A stretch of DNA of 64,000 nt from Amycolatopsis echigonensis (GCF_014174495.1 NZ_JACJHR010000004.1:152836-216835), one strand, 5' to 3'; positions 1 to 10,175 are shown, numbered from the stretch's first letter. The notes: generated by a model not told the origin, from the sequence alone. Numbers and translations: made by a program.

Positions 1-45
1 GGGTTAAGCTTGACCAGGCCTTCGTCAATGGTGAAGGGGGCGCCG

Positions 46-1857
46 ATGCACCGGAATGGGCAGGCAGCCGGGCTGCGCGGCGAGCGGGAGCGGCTGCTCG
101 ACGGGGCGCTGGACGACCATGCTGACTCGTCGTTCCGTCAGGAGATCATGTCTTCCTGGCAGCGGTGCAAGCTGGTCGGGGTGCGTCCGACCAGCGAGGA
201 GGTGCCCTATCAGGCCGAGTTCGAGCGGCCGAACCGGTTGCTGCGCGCGGCGGGGCCGGTGATCGACCGGCTTGCCGAGCAGCTGGAGGACGGGCCGGTG
301 TCGATTCTGCTGGCGGACTCGGAAGCGCAGATCGTCGAGCGCCGCGCCGGGAGGCGGGAGCTTGCGGACGCGCTCGACAAGGCGCTGGTCTCTCCGGGTT
401 TTCTCTACGCTGAGGAGTTCACGGGCACGAACGGGATCGGCACCGCGCTCGAGGCGGCGACGCCGTTCATGGTCTCGGGGGCCGAGCATTTCCGGGAGAA
501 TCTGCAGGAGTTCACCTGCGTCGGATCGCCGCTGAAGCATCCCATCACCGGGAAGGTCGAGGGCGTTCTGGACGTCACCTGCCGGGTAGGGGACACGCAC
601 GGGGTGATGAAGCCGCTGGTGCTCGCCGCGGTGCGGGAGATCGAGTCGAGGATGTACGCGGACGCTTCGCGCCGTGAGCAGCTGCTGCTCGAACACTTCC
701 TGCGGGCCAATCGCCGGGCGACCTCGGCAGTGCTGTCGCTCAACGAGGACGTGGTGGTCGCGAACACGGCCGCGTCGGCTTTGGTGGATTTGTCGGATCA
801 GGCTGTGCTGTGGGAGTGGGCGTGCCGGGTTCTCGGAGCGCGCGACGAGTACACGGGCGAGGTCCAGTTGGCCGGTGACGTGGTCGCGCTTGCGCGGGCC
901 ACTCGGGTCGGGGAGAAGGGCGCGCCGGCGGGAGTGCTGGTGGAGATCCGTCCTCAGTCGGTGGCGGACGGCCGGGCGACGACCGCCCGGCGGTCGCCGG
1001 GCCGGAAGCGGGCTCCGGTGGATGGCCAGTTGCCGGGCCGCAGCGTCGCGATGCGGCGGCTGCGCGACGACCTTGCGGCGGCAATGGGCGAAGAACGACC
1101 GCTGCTGGTGTGCGGCGAGCCCGGCTCGGGAAAGCTGCATGTCGCTCAGCATCTGCATCAACGTCGCGCGGATCGCGACCAGCTCACCGTTCTCGACGCG
1201 GTGGTCGCGCCGGACGATCCGGGCGGCTGGCTCGCCCGGGTGCGCCAGGTGCTCGCCGACGGCGGCACGCTGGTGCTCCGGCACCTCGATCGGCTCGAGC
1301 CGGGGCTGGTCGATCGGATGGCGGCGGTCGTCGACGACGCTCCGCCGGGCAGGGTGATCGCCACGGCCCGCTGCCGGGGCGGTTCGGATCCTTCCGGACG
1401 CCTGCTGGACCACTTTCCCTTCTCGCTCACGGTCCCGCCGCTGCGGTACCGGTCGGAGGACATCGCGGATCTCGCGCCGGTGCTGCTGGCCGCGCATACG
1501 GGCCAACGGCCGGTTCCGCGGCTGCTGCCGGGCACGGTCCGTGCGCTCGAGGCGCTGGATTGGCCTGGCAACGTCCGCGAACTGGAGGCGGTGCTGGCGA
1601 CGGCGGTGCGCCGCTGCCTGGGGTCGGACATCAGCCAGGAGCATCTGCCTCCGGAATATCGCTCCGGCACCCGGGCTGGCGCCGCGTCTTTGGAGCGCGC
1701 CGAACGGGCCGTGGTGCTGGAGGCGCTGGTCGAGACCCGCGGGAACAAACTCGCCGCGGCCGAGCGGCTCGGGATCGCCCGGTCGACGCTGTACCGGAAG
1801 ATGCGCACGCTGGGGATCGACGAGAAGCACCTGCCGGGCGCGGCGCGGCCGCGCTGA
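46..1857 (+). CDS. AcoR-type GAF/AAA/Fis transcriptional activator lacking the sigma-54 contact loop
   Basis: Transcription activator of the AcoR/MimR-like family, probably controlling the neighbouring catabolic genes. The N-terminal third is a GAF-like sensor with the FTGTNGIGTAL signature. A degenerate AAA+ domain follows, with Walker A GEPGSGK (K363), and the protein ends in a Fis-type HTH (LAAAERLGIARSTLYRKM). The GAFTGA loop that contacts sigma-54 is absent and the Walker B region is eroded to GTLVLRHLD, as in activators of actinobacteria that have no sigma-54. The ATG at 46 follows a GAAGGGGG ribosome site; in-frame TTG 10 and ATG 28 are alternatives. It converges on the monooxygenase gene. 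Family assignment is firm; the effector is unknown. Confidence 0.88.
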   Translation: MHRNGQAAGLRGERERLLDGALDDHADSSFRQEIMSSWQRCKLVGVRPTSEEVPYQAEFERPNRLLRAAGPVIDRLAEQLEDGPVSILLADSEAQIVERRAGRRELADALDKALVSPGFLYAEEFTGTNGIGTALEAATPFMVSGAEHFRENLQEFTCVGSPLKHPITGKVEGVLDVTCRVGDTHGVMKPLVLAAVREIESRMYADASRREQLLLEHFLRANRRATSAVLSLNEDVVVANTAASALVDLSDQAVLWEWACRVLGARDEYTGEVQLAGDVVALARATRVGEKGAPAGVLVEIRPQSVADGRATTARRSPGRKRAPVDGQLPGRSVAMRRLRDDLAAAMGEERPLLVCGEPGSGKLHVAQHLHQRRADRDQLTVLDAVVAPDDPGGWLARVRQVLADGGTLVLRHLDRLEPGLVDRMAAVVDDAPPGRVIATARCRGGSDPSGRLLDHFPFSLTVPPLRYRSEDIADLAPVLLAAHTGQRPVPRLLPGTVRALEALDWPGNVRELEAVLATAVRRCLGSDISQEHLPPEYRSGTRAGAASLERAERAVVLEALVETRGNKLAAAERLGIARSTLYRKMRTLGIDEKHLPGAARPR

Positions 1858-1863
1858 CGACCA

Positions 1864-1894
1864 GAACGGCCCGGACGGAATGTCCGGGCCGTTC
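1864..1894. terminator. Bidirectional hairpin terminator
   Basis: A perfect 13-bp stem (GAACGGCCCGGAC paired with its complement) around a 5-nt loop, lying between the convergent activator and monooxygenase genes. It has no clear T tract, but its position fits transcription termination for both genes. Confidence 0.8.
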
Positions 1895-1904
1895 TCGTAG
1901 CGGA

Positions 1905-3527
1905 TCAGCTGAAGTCGTATTCGCGGTATCCGGCGTCCTTCACCTCGGTCCACTTGCCGAAGTAGGCGGGAACGCCGCCGGAGTAGTTCAGCATCTGCGC
2001 GGGCTTGCCGGGGACGTTGGCGCCCCAGTACCACGACCGGGCCTTGGGGAACAGCGATCCTTCGAACAGTTCGTCCACGTGCGCGCCCCAGTCCTTTTCG
2101 GCGTCGTAGGCCGATTCGAAGCGGGTGTGCCCGTTTTCCCGGACGTGTTCGAGGAACTCGACCACGACGTCGCCCTGGTATTCGGCGGAGGTGGGGCCGT
2201 TGCAGAAGCCGGACGGGCTCTGCGGTCCGTAGAGGAACAGCAGGTTCGGGAACCCGGCGGTGGACAGGCCCATGAAGGTGTCGACCCGGTTCGCCCACTT
2301 CTCCTGCAGCCGCTCGCCGTTCGCCCCGCGGATGTCGATCGCGAGGATGCCGCCGCGGTTGTTGTCGAAGCCGGTGGCCAGTGCGATGACGTCGCACTCG
2401 ATCAGCCCGTTCTTCGTCACCACGCCCGTCGGAGTGACTTCGAGGACGGGTTCGGCGTTCTGGTCGACCAGCCGGACGTTGTCCTGGTTGAACACGTCGA
2501 AGTAGTTCTGTTCCAGGGCGGGGCGTTTGACGCCGAACGGGTGCGGCGGCTCGGCCGGGGCGAGGAGTTCGGCGGTGGCCGGGTCGTGCACGCGGCCGTG
2601 GACCTTTTCCCGCCAGAAGTCGTAGAAGGTCCGATTCGCCTCTTCGTCGGCGAGCAGGTCCTGGTACATGCCCAGCCACAGCGGGAAGCCGCCGTCGGCC
2701 CAGAACTTCTCGTAGGTGGCGCGGCGTTCGCCGGGGGAGACCTCGGAGGCGTTCGCGGGCATGAAGTCGAAGTCGAATCCGGCGAAGGCCTCGTACCGGG
2801 TCGTGAATCGTTCCGGGAGATCAGTGCGGATCTCGTCGTTGTCGGTGCGGTCGAGCTGGCGTTGCCGCATGGGCAGCGCGAGGTTCGGGGTGCGCTGGAA
2901 GACCGTGACCTCCGCGGCGTCGCGGGCGGCTTCCTGGACGACCTGGACGCCGCTGGCTCCGGTGCCGATGACCACGACCCGTTTGCCTGTCATGTCGAGA
3001 CCCTCCTGCGGCCAGCGCGCAGTGTGGTGGCATTCACCGGCGAAGGTGTCCAGGCCGGGGATGTTCGGGTAGAGGGGTTTCGCGCCGAAGCCGGTGGCGA
3101 TGATGACGTTGCGTGCCTTCTGCTGCTTGCCGTCGGAGGAGTGCACCGTCCATTCGCGACGGTCCTCGTCCCATTCGGCGCGGTCGGCGAAGGTGTTGAA
3201 TTCGATGTCGCGGGTGAGGTTGAGCTTGCGGTTGATGTGGTCGAAGTAGTCGCGGACGCCGGCGTAGTCCGGGTACCGTTCGGTGAAGTCGTAGTCCTTC
3301 CAGAGTCCCTTGTGGGAGAACTGGTAGATGTGGCCGACGGTGTCGGTGCGGGCGCCGGGGTAGCAGTTCCACCACCAGATGCCGCCGAGGCCGCCGGCGG
3401 CGTCCCAGACCTTGACGGTGAAACCGAGGTCTCGCAGCCGGTCGAGCTGGTAGAGGCCGGAGAATCCGCCTCCCACGACCAATACGTCGAGTAGATCGGT
3501 CCGGGCGGGCGACTTCGCTGTCGTCAT
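1905..3527 (-). CDS. Flavin-dependent Baeyer-Villiger monooxygenase
   Basis: FAD- and NADPH-dependent type I Baeyer-Villiger monooxygenase that would insert oxygen next to a carbonyl to give an ester or lactone. It has an N-terminal Rossmann motif GGGFSG (residues 19-24), the family fingerprint FxGxxxHTxxWP (FAGECHHTARWP, around residue 165), and a second nucleotide motif GTGASG. At 540 residues it matches cyclohexanone-monooxygenase relatives. It is the last gene of the leftward cluster from 6329, with a 28-bp gap after the crotonase. The lactonase at the head of the same cluster supports a ketone-to-lactone-to-hydroxy-acid route. The ketone substrate cannot be inferred. Confidence 0.93.
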   Translation of the reverse strand: MTTAKSPARTDLLDVLVVGGGFSGLYQLDRLRDLGFTVKVWDAAGGLGGIWWWNCYPGARTDTVGHIYQFSHKGLWKDYDFTERYPDYAGVRDYFDHINRKLNLTRDIEFNTFADRAEWDEDRREWTVHSSDGKQQKARNVIIATGFGAKPLYPNIPGLDTFAGECHHTARWPQEGLDMTGKRVVVIGTGASGVQVVQEAARDAAEVTVFQRTPNLALPMRQRQLDRTDNDEIRTDLPERFTTRYEAFAGFDFDFMPANASEVSPGERRATYEKFWADGGFPLWLGMYQDLLADEEANRTFYDFWREKVHGRVHDPATAELLAPAEPPHPFGVKRPALEQNYFDVFNQDNVRLVDQNAEPVLEVTPTGVVTKNGLIECDVIALATGFDNNRGGILAIDIRGANGERLQEKWANRVDTFMGLSTAGFPNLLFLYGPQSPSGFCNGPTSAEYQGDVVVEFLEHVRENGHTRFESAYDAEKDWGAHVDELFEGSLFPKARSWYWGANVPGKPAQMLNYSGGVPAYFGKWTEVKDAGYREYDFS

Positions 3528-3555
3528 TGCACTCTCCTTTGTGGATCGAGACTGT

Positions 3556-4437
3556 TCAGTGCGGTTGGGTCCACTCGTCGTAGAACGGCGGAAGATCTGT
3601 CGAGGCGCGGGTTGTGAAGGCCGGCGGGCGTTTCTCGCGGAACGCGGCGACGCCTTCGGCTCCGTCGGCGATGCTCGTGTAGAACATCGCCAGCGAGTCG
3701 ATCCGGTGGGCGTCCGCTGGGTTGGGCATGGCCGAGTTGCGGTACATCATCTGGCGCGTCAGGGCAGTGCCGACGGCTGAGCGGTCGCGGGTCCAGCGGT
3801 CGGCGAGTGCGCGCGCCGCGGGGATCAGGTCGCCGGGTTCGTGCACGGAGCGGGCGAGCCCGTGCCCGACGGTCTGGTCCGCGGTCAGGATTTCCGCCGA
3901 GTAGACGAGATCCAGCGCGGCGGGCATGCCGACGATCCGCGGGAGGAACCACGTCGAGGCCGCTTCAGGCGTGATGCCCAGCCGGCCGAACACCAGGCCG
4001 AAACGGGCGTCGGCGGACACCAGCCGGGCATCCATCGCGAGCGTCATCGTCGCTCCGATCCCCACCGCCGCACCGTTGATCGCGGCGATGACCGGTTTGC
4101 GGCACGCGTGCACGGCGAGCGTGACCCGGCCGCCGGTGTCGCGGACCCGGCGCAGCGCGGGATCGGACAGGTCGGCGAGGTCGGAGATCGTCGGGCTCCG
4201 GGTTTCGTCGAGGCCGAAGACATTGCCCGGGCTGGTGAGGTCCATCCCGGCGCAGAACGCGCGTCCGGCCCCGGTGACGATGACCGCCCGCACGTCGTCG
4301 CGGTCGTTGATTTCGGTGAAGGTGGCTTCGAGTTCGTCGGCCATCTCCACGGTGAAGGCGTTGAGCTGATCGGGCCGGTCCAGGGTGACGGTGAGGATGC
4401 CGTCGTCGACGTCGTGTCGCACAGTGTGCGGTTGCAC
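3556..4437 (-). CDS. Enoyl-CoA hydratase/isomerase (crotonase) family protein
   Basis: Crotonase-fold enzyme acting on acyl-CoA thioesters, 293 residues. The CoA-binding signature AFCAGMDL and the oxyanion-hole region AAVGIGATM are visible. The active-site segment TPEAASTWFLPR resembles enoyl-CoA isomerases more than classical hydratases, since only one of the two usual catalytic glutamates is evident. The GTG start at 4437 is preceded by AAGGAG; the open frame continues upstream through the next gene without another good start. It lies between the nitronate-monooxygenase-like gene and the monooxygenase. Exact reaction not determinable. Confidence 0.88.
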   Translation of the reverse strand: MQPHTVRHDVDDGILTVTLDRPDQLNAFTVEMADELEATFTEINDRDDVRAVIVTGAGRAFCAGMDLTSPGNVFGLDETRSPTISDLADLSDPALRRVRDTGGRVTLAVHACRKPVIAAINGAAVGIGATMTLAMDARLVSADARFGLVFGRLGITPEAASTWFLPRIVGMPAALDLVYSAEILTADQTVGHGLARSVHEPGDLIPAARALADRWTRDRSAVGTALTRQMMYRNSAMPNPADAHRIDSLAMFYTSIADGAEGVAAFREKRPPAFTTRASTDLPPFYDEWTQPH

Positions 4438-4451
4438 TGGTTCTCCTTGGG

Positions 4452-5429
<978 letters not shown>

Positions 5430-6329
5430 TCACGGCATCCCGGCGTGCGGAACGTCCACCCGGACCGCGTGGACTTGTCCTTCGCGTGCGGCGGACCGGG
5501 CCGCTTCGTCGAAGTCGGGTGCGACGCAGAGGAACAGCGTCTTTCCGTCGTCGCCGCCGAGCCCGACCGCGAACACGCCGTTGGGCGCGGTGCTGACCTC
5601 GTCGAGGATCTCGCCGCCTTCGGCGATGCGCACGGCCCGCTGGTGCGCGCAGTCGGCGACCCAGATCGCTCCCTCGGCGTCCATGGTCAGTCCGTCGGGA
5701 ACGATCGTGGCTCCCTCGATCCGCTTTTCCCACTTGGGCTCTTCGCCCGGGTCGCCGTAGGCGGCGAAGTCGCGGCGCGGGCCGAGGGTGCCGTCGGCGC
5801 GGATGTCGAACGCGGACACCCGGTTGCCGAAGAGTTCGTTCACGATCAGCGTTGTGCCGTCCGGCGAAATGACCATGCCGTTCGGAAAGGACAGTCCTTC
5901 GGCGACCGTCCGCGAGGTGCCGTCGGTGTCGACGAGGATCACGGAGGCGAATTCGTGGTCGGCTCCGCCCATCAGGTCGAAGCCGAAATGCCCGACGTAG
6001 GCTTGTCCGTTCTTCGCGACCACCATGTCGTTCGCGTGGCCGGTGCAGTGCGCCGAGATGTCGGCGTGCTCGACCAATGTGCCGTCGGGCTCCTGTCGCA
6101 GGACTTTGCGGTCCTTCATGGACACGACCAGCATCCGGCCGTCGGGCAGCCAGCCCAGCCCTGAGGGCTGCTGGTCCACGACCGCGACCTGGTCGATGCT
6201 GCCGTCGGGGTTCACGGCGTTGACCGTGTACGTGTAAAAGTCGACGAAATAGAGCCTGCCTTCGTGCCAGCGCGGCCCCTCGGTGTAGGTGAAGCCCTTG
6301 GCTATCACCGTCGTATCCCGTTGTGCCAT
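5430..6329 (-). CDS. SMP-30/gluconolactonase family lactonase
   Basis: Six-bladed beta-propeller hydrolase of the SMP-30/gluconolactonase/LRE family, 299 residues, predicted to open lactones using a bound divalent metal. Family features include TEGPRWHEGRLYFVD near the N-terminus, an internal LSFPNGMVISPDG and the metal-site region VPDGLTMDAEGAIWVAD. The ATG at 6329 follows GAAGGAG; the frame is open further upstream but crosses the inverted repeat. First gene of the leftward operon. Pairing with the monooxygenase suggests it hydrolyses the lactone formed there; that link is inference. Confidence 0.9.
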   Translation of the reverse strand: MAQRDTTVIAKGFTYTEGPRWHEGRLYFVDFYTYTVNAVNPDGSIDQVAVVDQQPSGLGWLPDGRMLVVSMKDRKVLRQEPDGTLVEHADISAHCTGHANDMVVAKNGQAYVGHFGFDLMGGADHEFASVILVDTDGTSRTVAEGLSFPNGMVISPDGTTLIVNELFGNRVSAFDIRADGTLGPRRDFAAYGDPGEEPKWEKRIEGATIVPDGLTMDAEGAIWVADCAHQRAVRIAEGGEILDEVSTAPNGVFAVGLGGDDGKTLFLCVAPDFDEAARSAAREGQVHAVRVDVPHAGMP

Positions 6330-6365
6330 CGGCGATCGCTCCTTCGGTGCGGTCCGGAAGTGACT

Positions 6366-6380
6366 GCCGACACTGTCGGC
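6366..6380. promoter_or_regulatory. Short perfect palindrome in the divergent promoter region
   Basis: GCCGACA and TGTCGGC arms separated by one base, 37 bp upstream of the lactonase start. Possible second regulator site or a short hairpin in the leader of the leftward operon. Confidence 0.45.
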
Positions 6381-6392
6381 TGCGATCGGGGC

Positions 6393-6460
6393 CGGGAACT
6401 GTCCTGTTTCGCTACATCCGCGGGAATCGGTTGCACCGTCGCGAAATGGGACAGTTCCCG
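6393..6460. promoter_or_regulatory. Long inverted repeat, candidate activator operator
   Basis: Two 20-bp arms (6393-6412 and 6441-6460) match in inverted orientation at 18 of 20 positions, with a 28-bp spacer. The arms contain GGGAACTGTCC on the left and GGACAGTTCCC on the right, each followed inward by TTTCG or its complement. The repeat sits between the divergent lactonase and acyl-CoA ligase genes, the place expected for the binding site of the AcoR-like activator at 46-1857. Assignment to that regulator is inference. Confidence 0.7.
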
Positions 6461-6507
6461 CCGCCGCGAGCGACGATTCTGATGGCCCGACAACGGAAGG
6501 AGCGCGG

Positions 6508-8073
6508 GTGTTCGGAACGATGATGGACCGCCCTTTGCTCGTCAGCTCGCTGCTGCACCGGGCGGAACGGGTCTTCGGGGATCGCGTGAACGTCAGCTGT
6601 GAAAGCGGGGCGGTCCGCCGCGAGTTCACCTACCGCGACCTCGGGTCGTCGGCCCGCCGGCTCGCGGCCGCGCTGCGGAGCCTCGGCGTGCGGGAGGGGA
6701 GCCGGGTCGGTTCCCTCGCCTGGAACAGCGACCGGCATTTGGCCGCGTATTTCGCGGTGCCGGGCATCGGCGCCGCGTTGCACACGATCAACCAGCGGAT
6801 GCCGGCCGAGCACATCGTCTACTCGGTCAACACCGCCGAAGACGAAGCCCTGCTTGTCGAGGCGGACCTGCTGCCGCTCGCGCGGGACATCCTGCCCGCG
6901 ATGCCGACCGTGCGGCACGTCGTCGTGCTCGGGGAGGCCGACGCCGACCTCCCCGGGGTGCGGACCTGGTCCTTCGACACGCTGGTCGCGGAAGCCGCTG
7001 AGCTGAACGAGTTCCCGGAGTTCGACGAACGCACCGCGGCGTCGATCTGCTTCACCTCGGGCACCACCGGCAAGCCGAAGGGCGTCGTCTACACCCACCG
7101 CAGCACCGTCCTGCACGCGCTCGCGATCTCGACTGTCGGCGGCGTCGAGGTCTCCGGGGACCGGGCGTATCTGCTCGCGTGCCAGATGTCGCATGTGAAC
7201 AGCTGGGGCGTGCCCCACGCCGGCCCGTTGCAGGGCGCGCGCCTCGTCCTTCCCGGTCCGCATCCGACCCCGGCCGAATTCCTCCGGCTCATCTCCAGCC
7301 AGGCACCGGATGTTCTCGTGGGCGCGCCCGCGGTCGCGGCGCTGATCCGGGACGAGTACCGCGCGCGGCCGCAGGCCTACGACCTGTCGTCGCTGAAGAC
7401 GTTGTGGATGGGCGGGCAGACCCCGCCCGCAGCCCTGGCTGCCTGGTGGGCGGAACACGGCGTCGCGACCGGAAACGGGTGGGGGATGACCGAAACCTCG
7501 CCGATGGGCACCTACTGCGCCGGTCCCGGGCATCAAGGCCCGCCGTTGCCGCTGTTCGAGATCCGGGTGGTCGACGACCAGGGGCGGGAACTGCCGTGGG
7601 ACGGCCGGTCCGCCGGCGAACTCGAAGCCCGTGCACCGTGGGTGACCGGCAGCTATCTCGGAGCCACCGGTCCGTCGGAATCTTTCCGCGACGGCTGGCT
7701 GCGCACCGGCGACGCCGCGGTCATCGCGCCGGACGGCGCGTTGCGGATCAAGGACCGGTTCAAGGACCTGATCAAGAGCGGCGGCGAGTGGATCTCCTCT
7801 GTCGAACTCGAGAACCACCTCATGCTGCATCCGGCTGTCCGCGAGGCTGCAGTGATCGGAATCCCGCACGAGAAATGGCAGGAGCGGCCGGTCGCGTGGA
7901 TCGTGGCCTCCGCAGAAGTCGCCGACGACGTCCTGCGCGAGTACGTGACGGCGAAATTCCCTCGGTACTGGGCACCGGACGCATTTGTGCGCGTCGAGGC
8001 GATCCCGAAGACCTCGGTCGGGAAACTCGACAAGGCGGGCATGCGCGAGCGGCAGATCGCTGCACCGCGCTGA
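6508..8073 (+). CDS. Acyl-CoA synthetase (AMP-forming)
   Basis: ANL-superfamily ligase that would activate a carboxylic acid with ATP and CoA, 521 residues. The phosphate loop SGTTGKPKG, the adenylate-binding GWGMTETSP, the hinge region LRTGDAAVI and the C-terminal catalytic lysine motif PKTSVGKLDK are all present. GTG 6508 follows GGAAGGAG; ATG 6520 and 6523 are alternatives. It heads the rightward pair opposite the lactonase operon and is followed 17 bp later by an acyl-CoA dehydrogenase, which suggests it activates the hydroxy acid released by the lactonase (inference). Confidence 0.92.
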   Translation: MFGTMMDRPLLVSSLLHRAERVFGDRVNVSCESGAVRREFTYRDLGSSARRLAAALRSLGVREGSRVGSLAWNSDRHLAAYFAVPGIGAALHTINQRMPAEHIVYSVNTAEDEALLVEADLLPLARDILPAMPTVRHVVVLGEADADLPGVRTWSFDTLVAEAAELNEFPEFDERTAASICFTSGTTGKPKGVVYTHRSTVLHALAISTVGGVEVSGDRAYLLACQMSHVNSWGVPHAGPLQGARLVLPGPHPTPAEFLRLISSQAPDVLVGAPAVAALIRDEYRARPQAYDLSSLKTLWMGGQTPPAALAAWWAEHGVATGNGWGMTETSPMGTYCAGPGHQGPPLPLFEIRVVDDQGRELPWDGRSAGELEARAPWVTGSYLGATGPSESFRDGWLRTGDAAVIAPDGALRIKDRFKDLIKSGGEWISSVELENHLMLHPAVREAAVIGIPHEKWQERPVAWIVASAEVADDVLREYVTAKFPRYWAPDAFVRVEAIPKTSVGKLDKAGMRERQIAAPR

Positions 8074-8090
8074 TATCTCGAAAGGTTCCG

Positions 8091-9239
8091 ATGAAACGCA
8101 GTCTCTACAACGAGGACCACGAGGCCTTCCGCGAGTCGATCCGGGGGTTCCTCGCCAAGCACGCCGCACCGCACCTCGACGCGTGGATCGCCGAGCGGGC
8201 GGTGCCGCGCGGCTTCTGGCGGGCCTGCGGAGAACAAGGCCTGCTCGGCCTGGAGATCCCCGAGGCGCACGGCGGGATGGCGGCGGGGGACTACCGGTTC
8301 AACGCGGTGCTGTTCGAAGAACTCGCCCGGATCAGCATGGCCCTCGGGTCGATGGTCGGCATCCACGCCGACGTCGTGACGCCCTACCTGGTGCGCTTGA
8401 CCACCGAGGAGCAGCGACGGCGCTGGCTGCCCGGCGTCGCGAGCGGCGACCTGCTCGCGGCCATCGCCATGACCGAGCCCTCGACCGGTTCCGACCTCGC
8501 CGCGATCCGGACCCGAGCGGTCCCCGACGGCGACGACTGGGTGCTGAGCGGCGCGAAAACCTTCATCACCAACGGATACTCGGCCGATCTGGTGGTCGTC
8601 GCGGCGAGCACGGACCCGGAACGGCGGGCCAAAGGCATCACGCTGTTCGTCGTGGAGGCAGGCATGGCGGGCTTCTCGCGCGGACGGAAACTGGACAAGG
8701 CAGGGCAGCCGGAAGCCGACACCGCGGAACTGGCCTTCGACGAGGTGCGGGTTCCGGGCGCGAACGTGCTTGGCACGGTCGGCCAAGGGTTCTTCCACCT
8801 CATGGACTTCCTGCCGCAGGAGCGGCTCGGCTGCGCGGTCACGAACCTCGCGCACGCTGCGGCGGTGCTGGAGGAGGAGACGATTCCGTACTGCCGGGAG
8901 CGCATGGCGTTCGGTCGGGCGATCGGCTCGTTCCAGCACAACAAATTCCTGCTCGCGGACTTGGCGACCCGGGTGGAGGTGACCCGCGCCTACCTGGACG
9001 AATGTGTTCGCGCGCACTGCGCCGGTGAACTCACGCCGACCGAAGCGGCCAAGGCGAAATGGTGGAGTTCTCAGGTGCAGAACGACATTCTCGACCACTG
9101 CGTGCAGCTGCACGGCGGATACGGCTACATGGACGAGTACCGGGTTTCCCGCGCCTGGCGCGACGCCCGGGTCACGAAGATCTGGGCGGGCAGCAACGAA
9201 ATCATGAAGGAACTCGTGGGGCGCGAACTGGGGTTCTGA
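8091..9239 (+). CDS. Acyl-CoA dehydrogenase, long-chain/isovaleryl type
   Basis: FAD-dependent acyl-CoA dehydrogenase, 382 residues. Signatures AMTEPSTGSDL and GAKTFITNG (FAD and substrate contacts) and the C-terminal CVQLHGGYGYMDEY are present. The usual C-terminal catalytic Glu position reads IWAGSNEIMK, with no Glu before the Gly; instead the LPQERL motif supplies the base, as in long-chain and isovaleryl-CoA dehydrogenases. The ATG at 8091 follows GAAAGG. It is probably cotranscribed with the ligase upstream and converges on the LysR gene. Confidence 0.93.
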   Translation: MKRSLYNEDHEAFRESIRGFLAKHAAPHLDAWIAERAVPRGFWRACGEQGLLGLEIPEAHGGMAAGDYRFNAVLFEELARISMALGSMVGIHADVVTPYLVRLTTEEQRRRWLPGVASGDLLAAIAMTEPSTGSDLAAIRTRAVPDGDDWVLSGAKTFITNGYSADLVVVAASTDPERRAKGITLFVVEAGMAGFSRGRKLDKAGQPEADTAELAFDEVRVPGANVLGTVGQGFFHLMDFLPQERLGCAVTNLAHAAAVLEEETIPYCRERMAFGRAIGSFQHNKFLLADLATRVEVTRAYLDECVRAHCAGELTPTEAAKAKWWSSQVQNDILDHCVQLHGGYGYMDEYRVSRAWRDARVTKIWAGSNEIMKELVGRELGF

Positions 9240-9278
9240 GTCCGGTTGCGGCGGACGGGCCCGCCATGCCGGGCACAA

Positions 9279-10175
9279 TCAGTCCACAGTGGGCAGAAGG
9301 TCTTCGGCTGTGCGCAAGACTGTCCGCAATGCCGGCGAGCGGTCGTCGCTGCGCCAGATCAGGTAGACGATCAGCGGCGGAGCCGGTTCGGCGAGTTCGC
9401 GGACGCGGACTCCGTCGAGGGGCAGGTGGGTGAGCGCGCCGGCCATGGTGAAGTGCAGGCCGACGCCGGCGGAGACGAGGGTGATGCTCGTCCACGTGTC
9501 GGGGGAGGTCTGCACGAACCGGACGGCGAATCCGGCGGCCTGGCAGCGTTCGACGAGGATGTCGCGGATCGCGGAGCCGAACGACTCGGGGAAGGCGATG
9601 AAGGGTTCGCCCCGGAAGTCGGCGAAGCGGATCCGTTCCGCGTCGGCGAGCGGGTGGCCCGCCGGGATCGCGACGACGCACCGGTCGCGGGAAACGGCGC
9701 GGCTCGACACGCCTGCGGGCGGGCGGGGGAATCGGGCCAGCGCGAGATCGGTCTGGTTGTGCAGCAGGTCGGAGACGGCCACTTCGCCGTAGCGGCCCGG
9801 CTGGAGCTCAAGGTCGATTCCCGGGTGCTGTTCCCGGACGGTGCGGGCGAGTTCGCCGACGGCCTGCTGTGCGGACGGACCGGCGAACACCATCCGGACG
9901 CGGCCGATCTGGCCCCGGTCCGCGGCCACGACCGATGCGCGGGCCTCCGCCTCCAGTTCCAGCATCGCGCGTGCCCGCTCCACCAGGGCGGCACCGGCCG
10001 GGGTGATCTCCACGCGGCGAGTGGATCGTTCGAACAGCCGGACCCCGAGGTCGGCCTCGAGCGCCCGGACGATCCGGGTCAGGTGCGGCTGCGCGAGGTG
10101 GAGGCTCTGCGCGGCGCGGCCGAAGTGCAGGTGCTCCGCGACCGCCGTGAACGCCCGCAGCTGCTGCAGGTCCAT
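9279..10175 (-). CDS. LysR-family transcriptional regulator
   Basis: LysR regulator of about 298 residues. It has an N-terminal winged HTH (LQQLRAFTAVAEHLHFGRAAQSLHLAQ), the linker helix and a periplasmic-binding-protein-like effector domain. The ATG at 10175 is preceded by GGGAGG; an upstream in-frame ATG at 10187 would place that ribosome site inside the gene. It is divergent from the MFS/crotonase/CoA-transferase operon with a gap of about 200 bp, so that operon is the most likely target. Effector unknown. Confidence 0.92.
   Translation of the reverse strand: MDLQQLRAFTAVAEHLHFGRAAQSLHLAQPHLTRIVRALEADLGVRLFERSTRRVEITPAGAALVERARAMLELEAEARASVVAADRGQIGRVRMVFAGPSAQQAVGELARTVREQHPGIDLELQPGRYGEVAVSDLLHNQTDLALARFPRPPAGVSSRAVSRDRCVVAIPAGHPLADAERIRFADFRGEPFIAFPESFGSAIRDILVERCQAAGFAVRFVQTSPDTWTSITLVSAGVGLHFTMAGALTHLPLDGVRVRELAEPAPPLIVYLIWRSDDRSPALRTVLRTAEDLLPTVD

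Noticed and set aside
25..2679. Long minus-strand open frame antisense to the AcoR-like activator
   Set aside because: Low-complexity Arg/Pro-rich translation and overlap with a conserved gene and a terminator.
6330..6507. Sigma-54 (-24/-12) promoter for the activator's target
   Set aside because: No TGGC-N7-TGC type element seen, and the activator lacks the GAFTGA loop.
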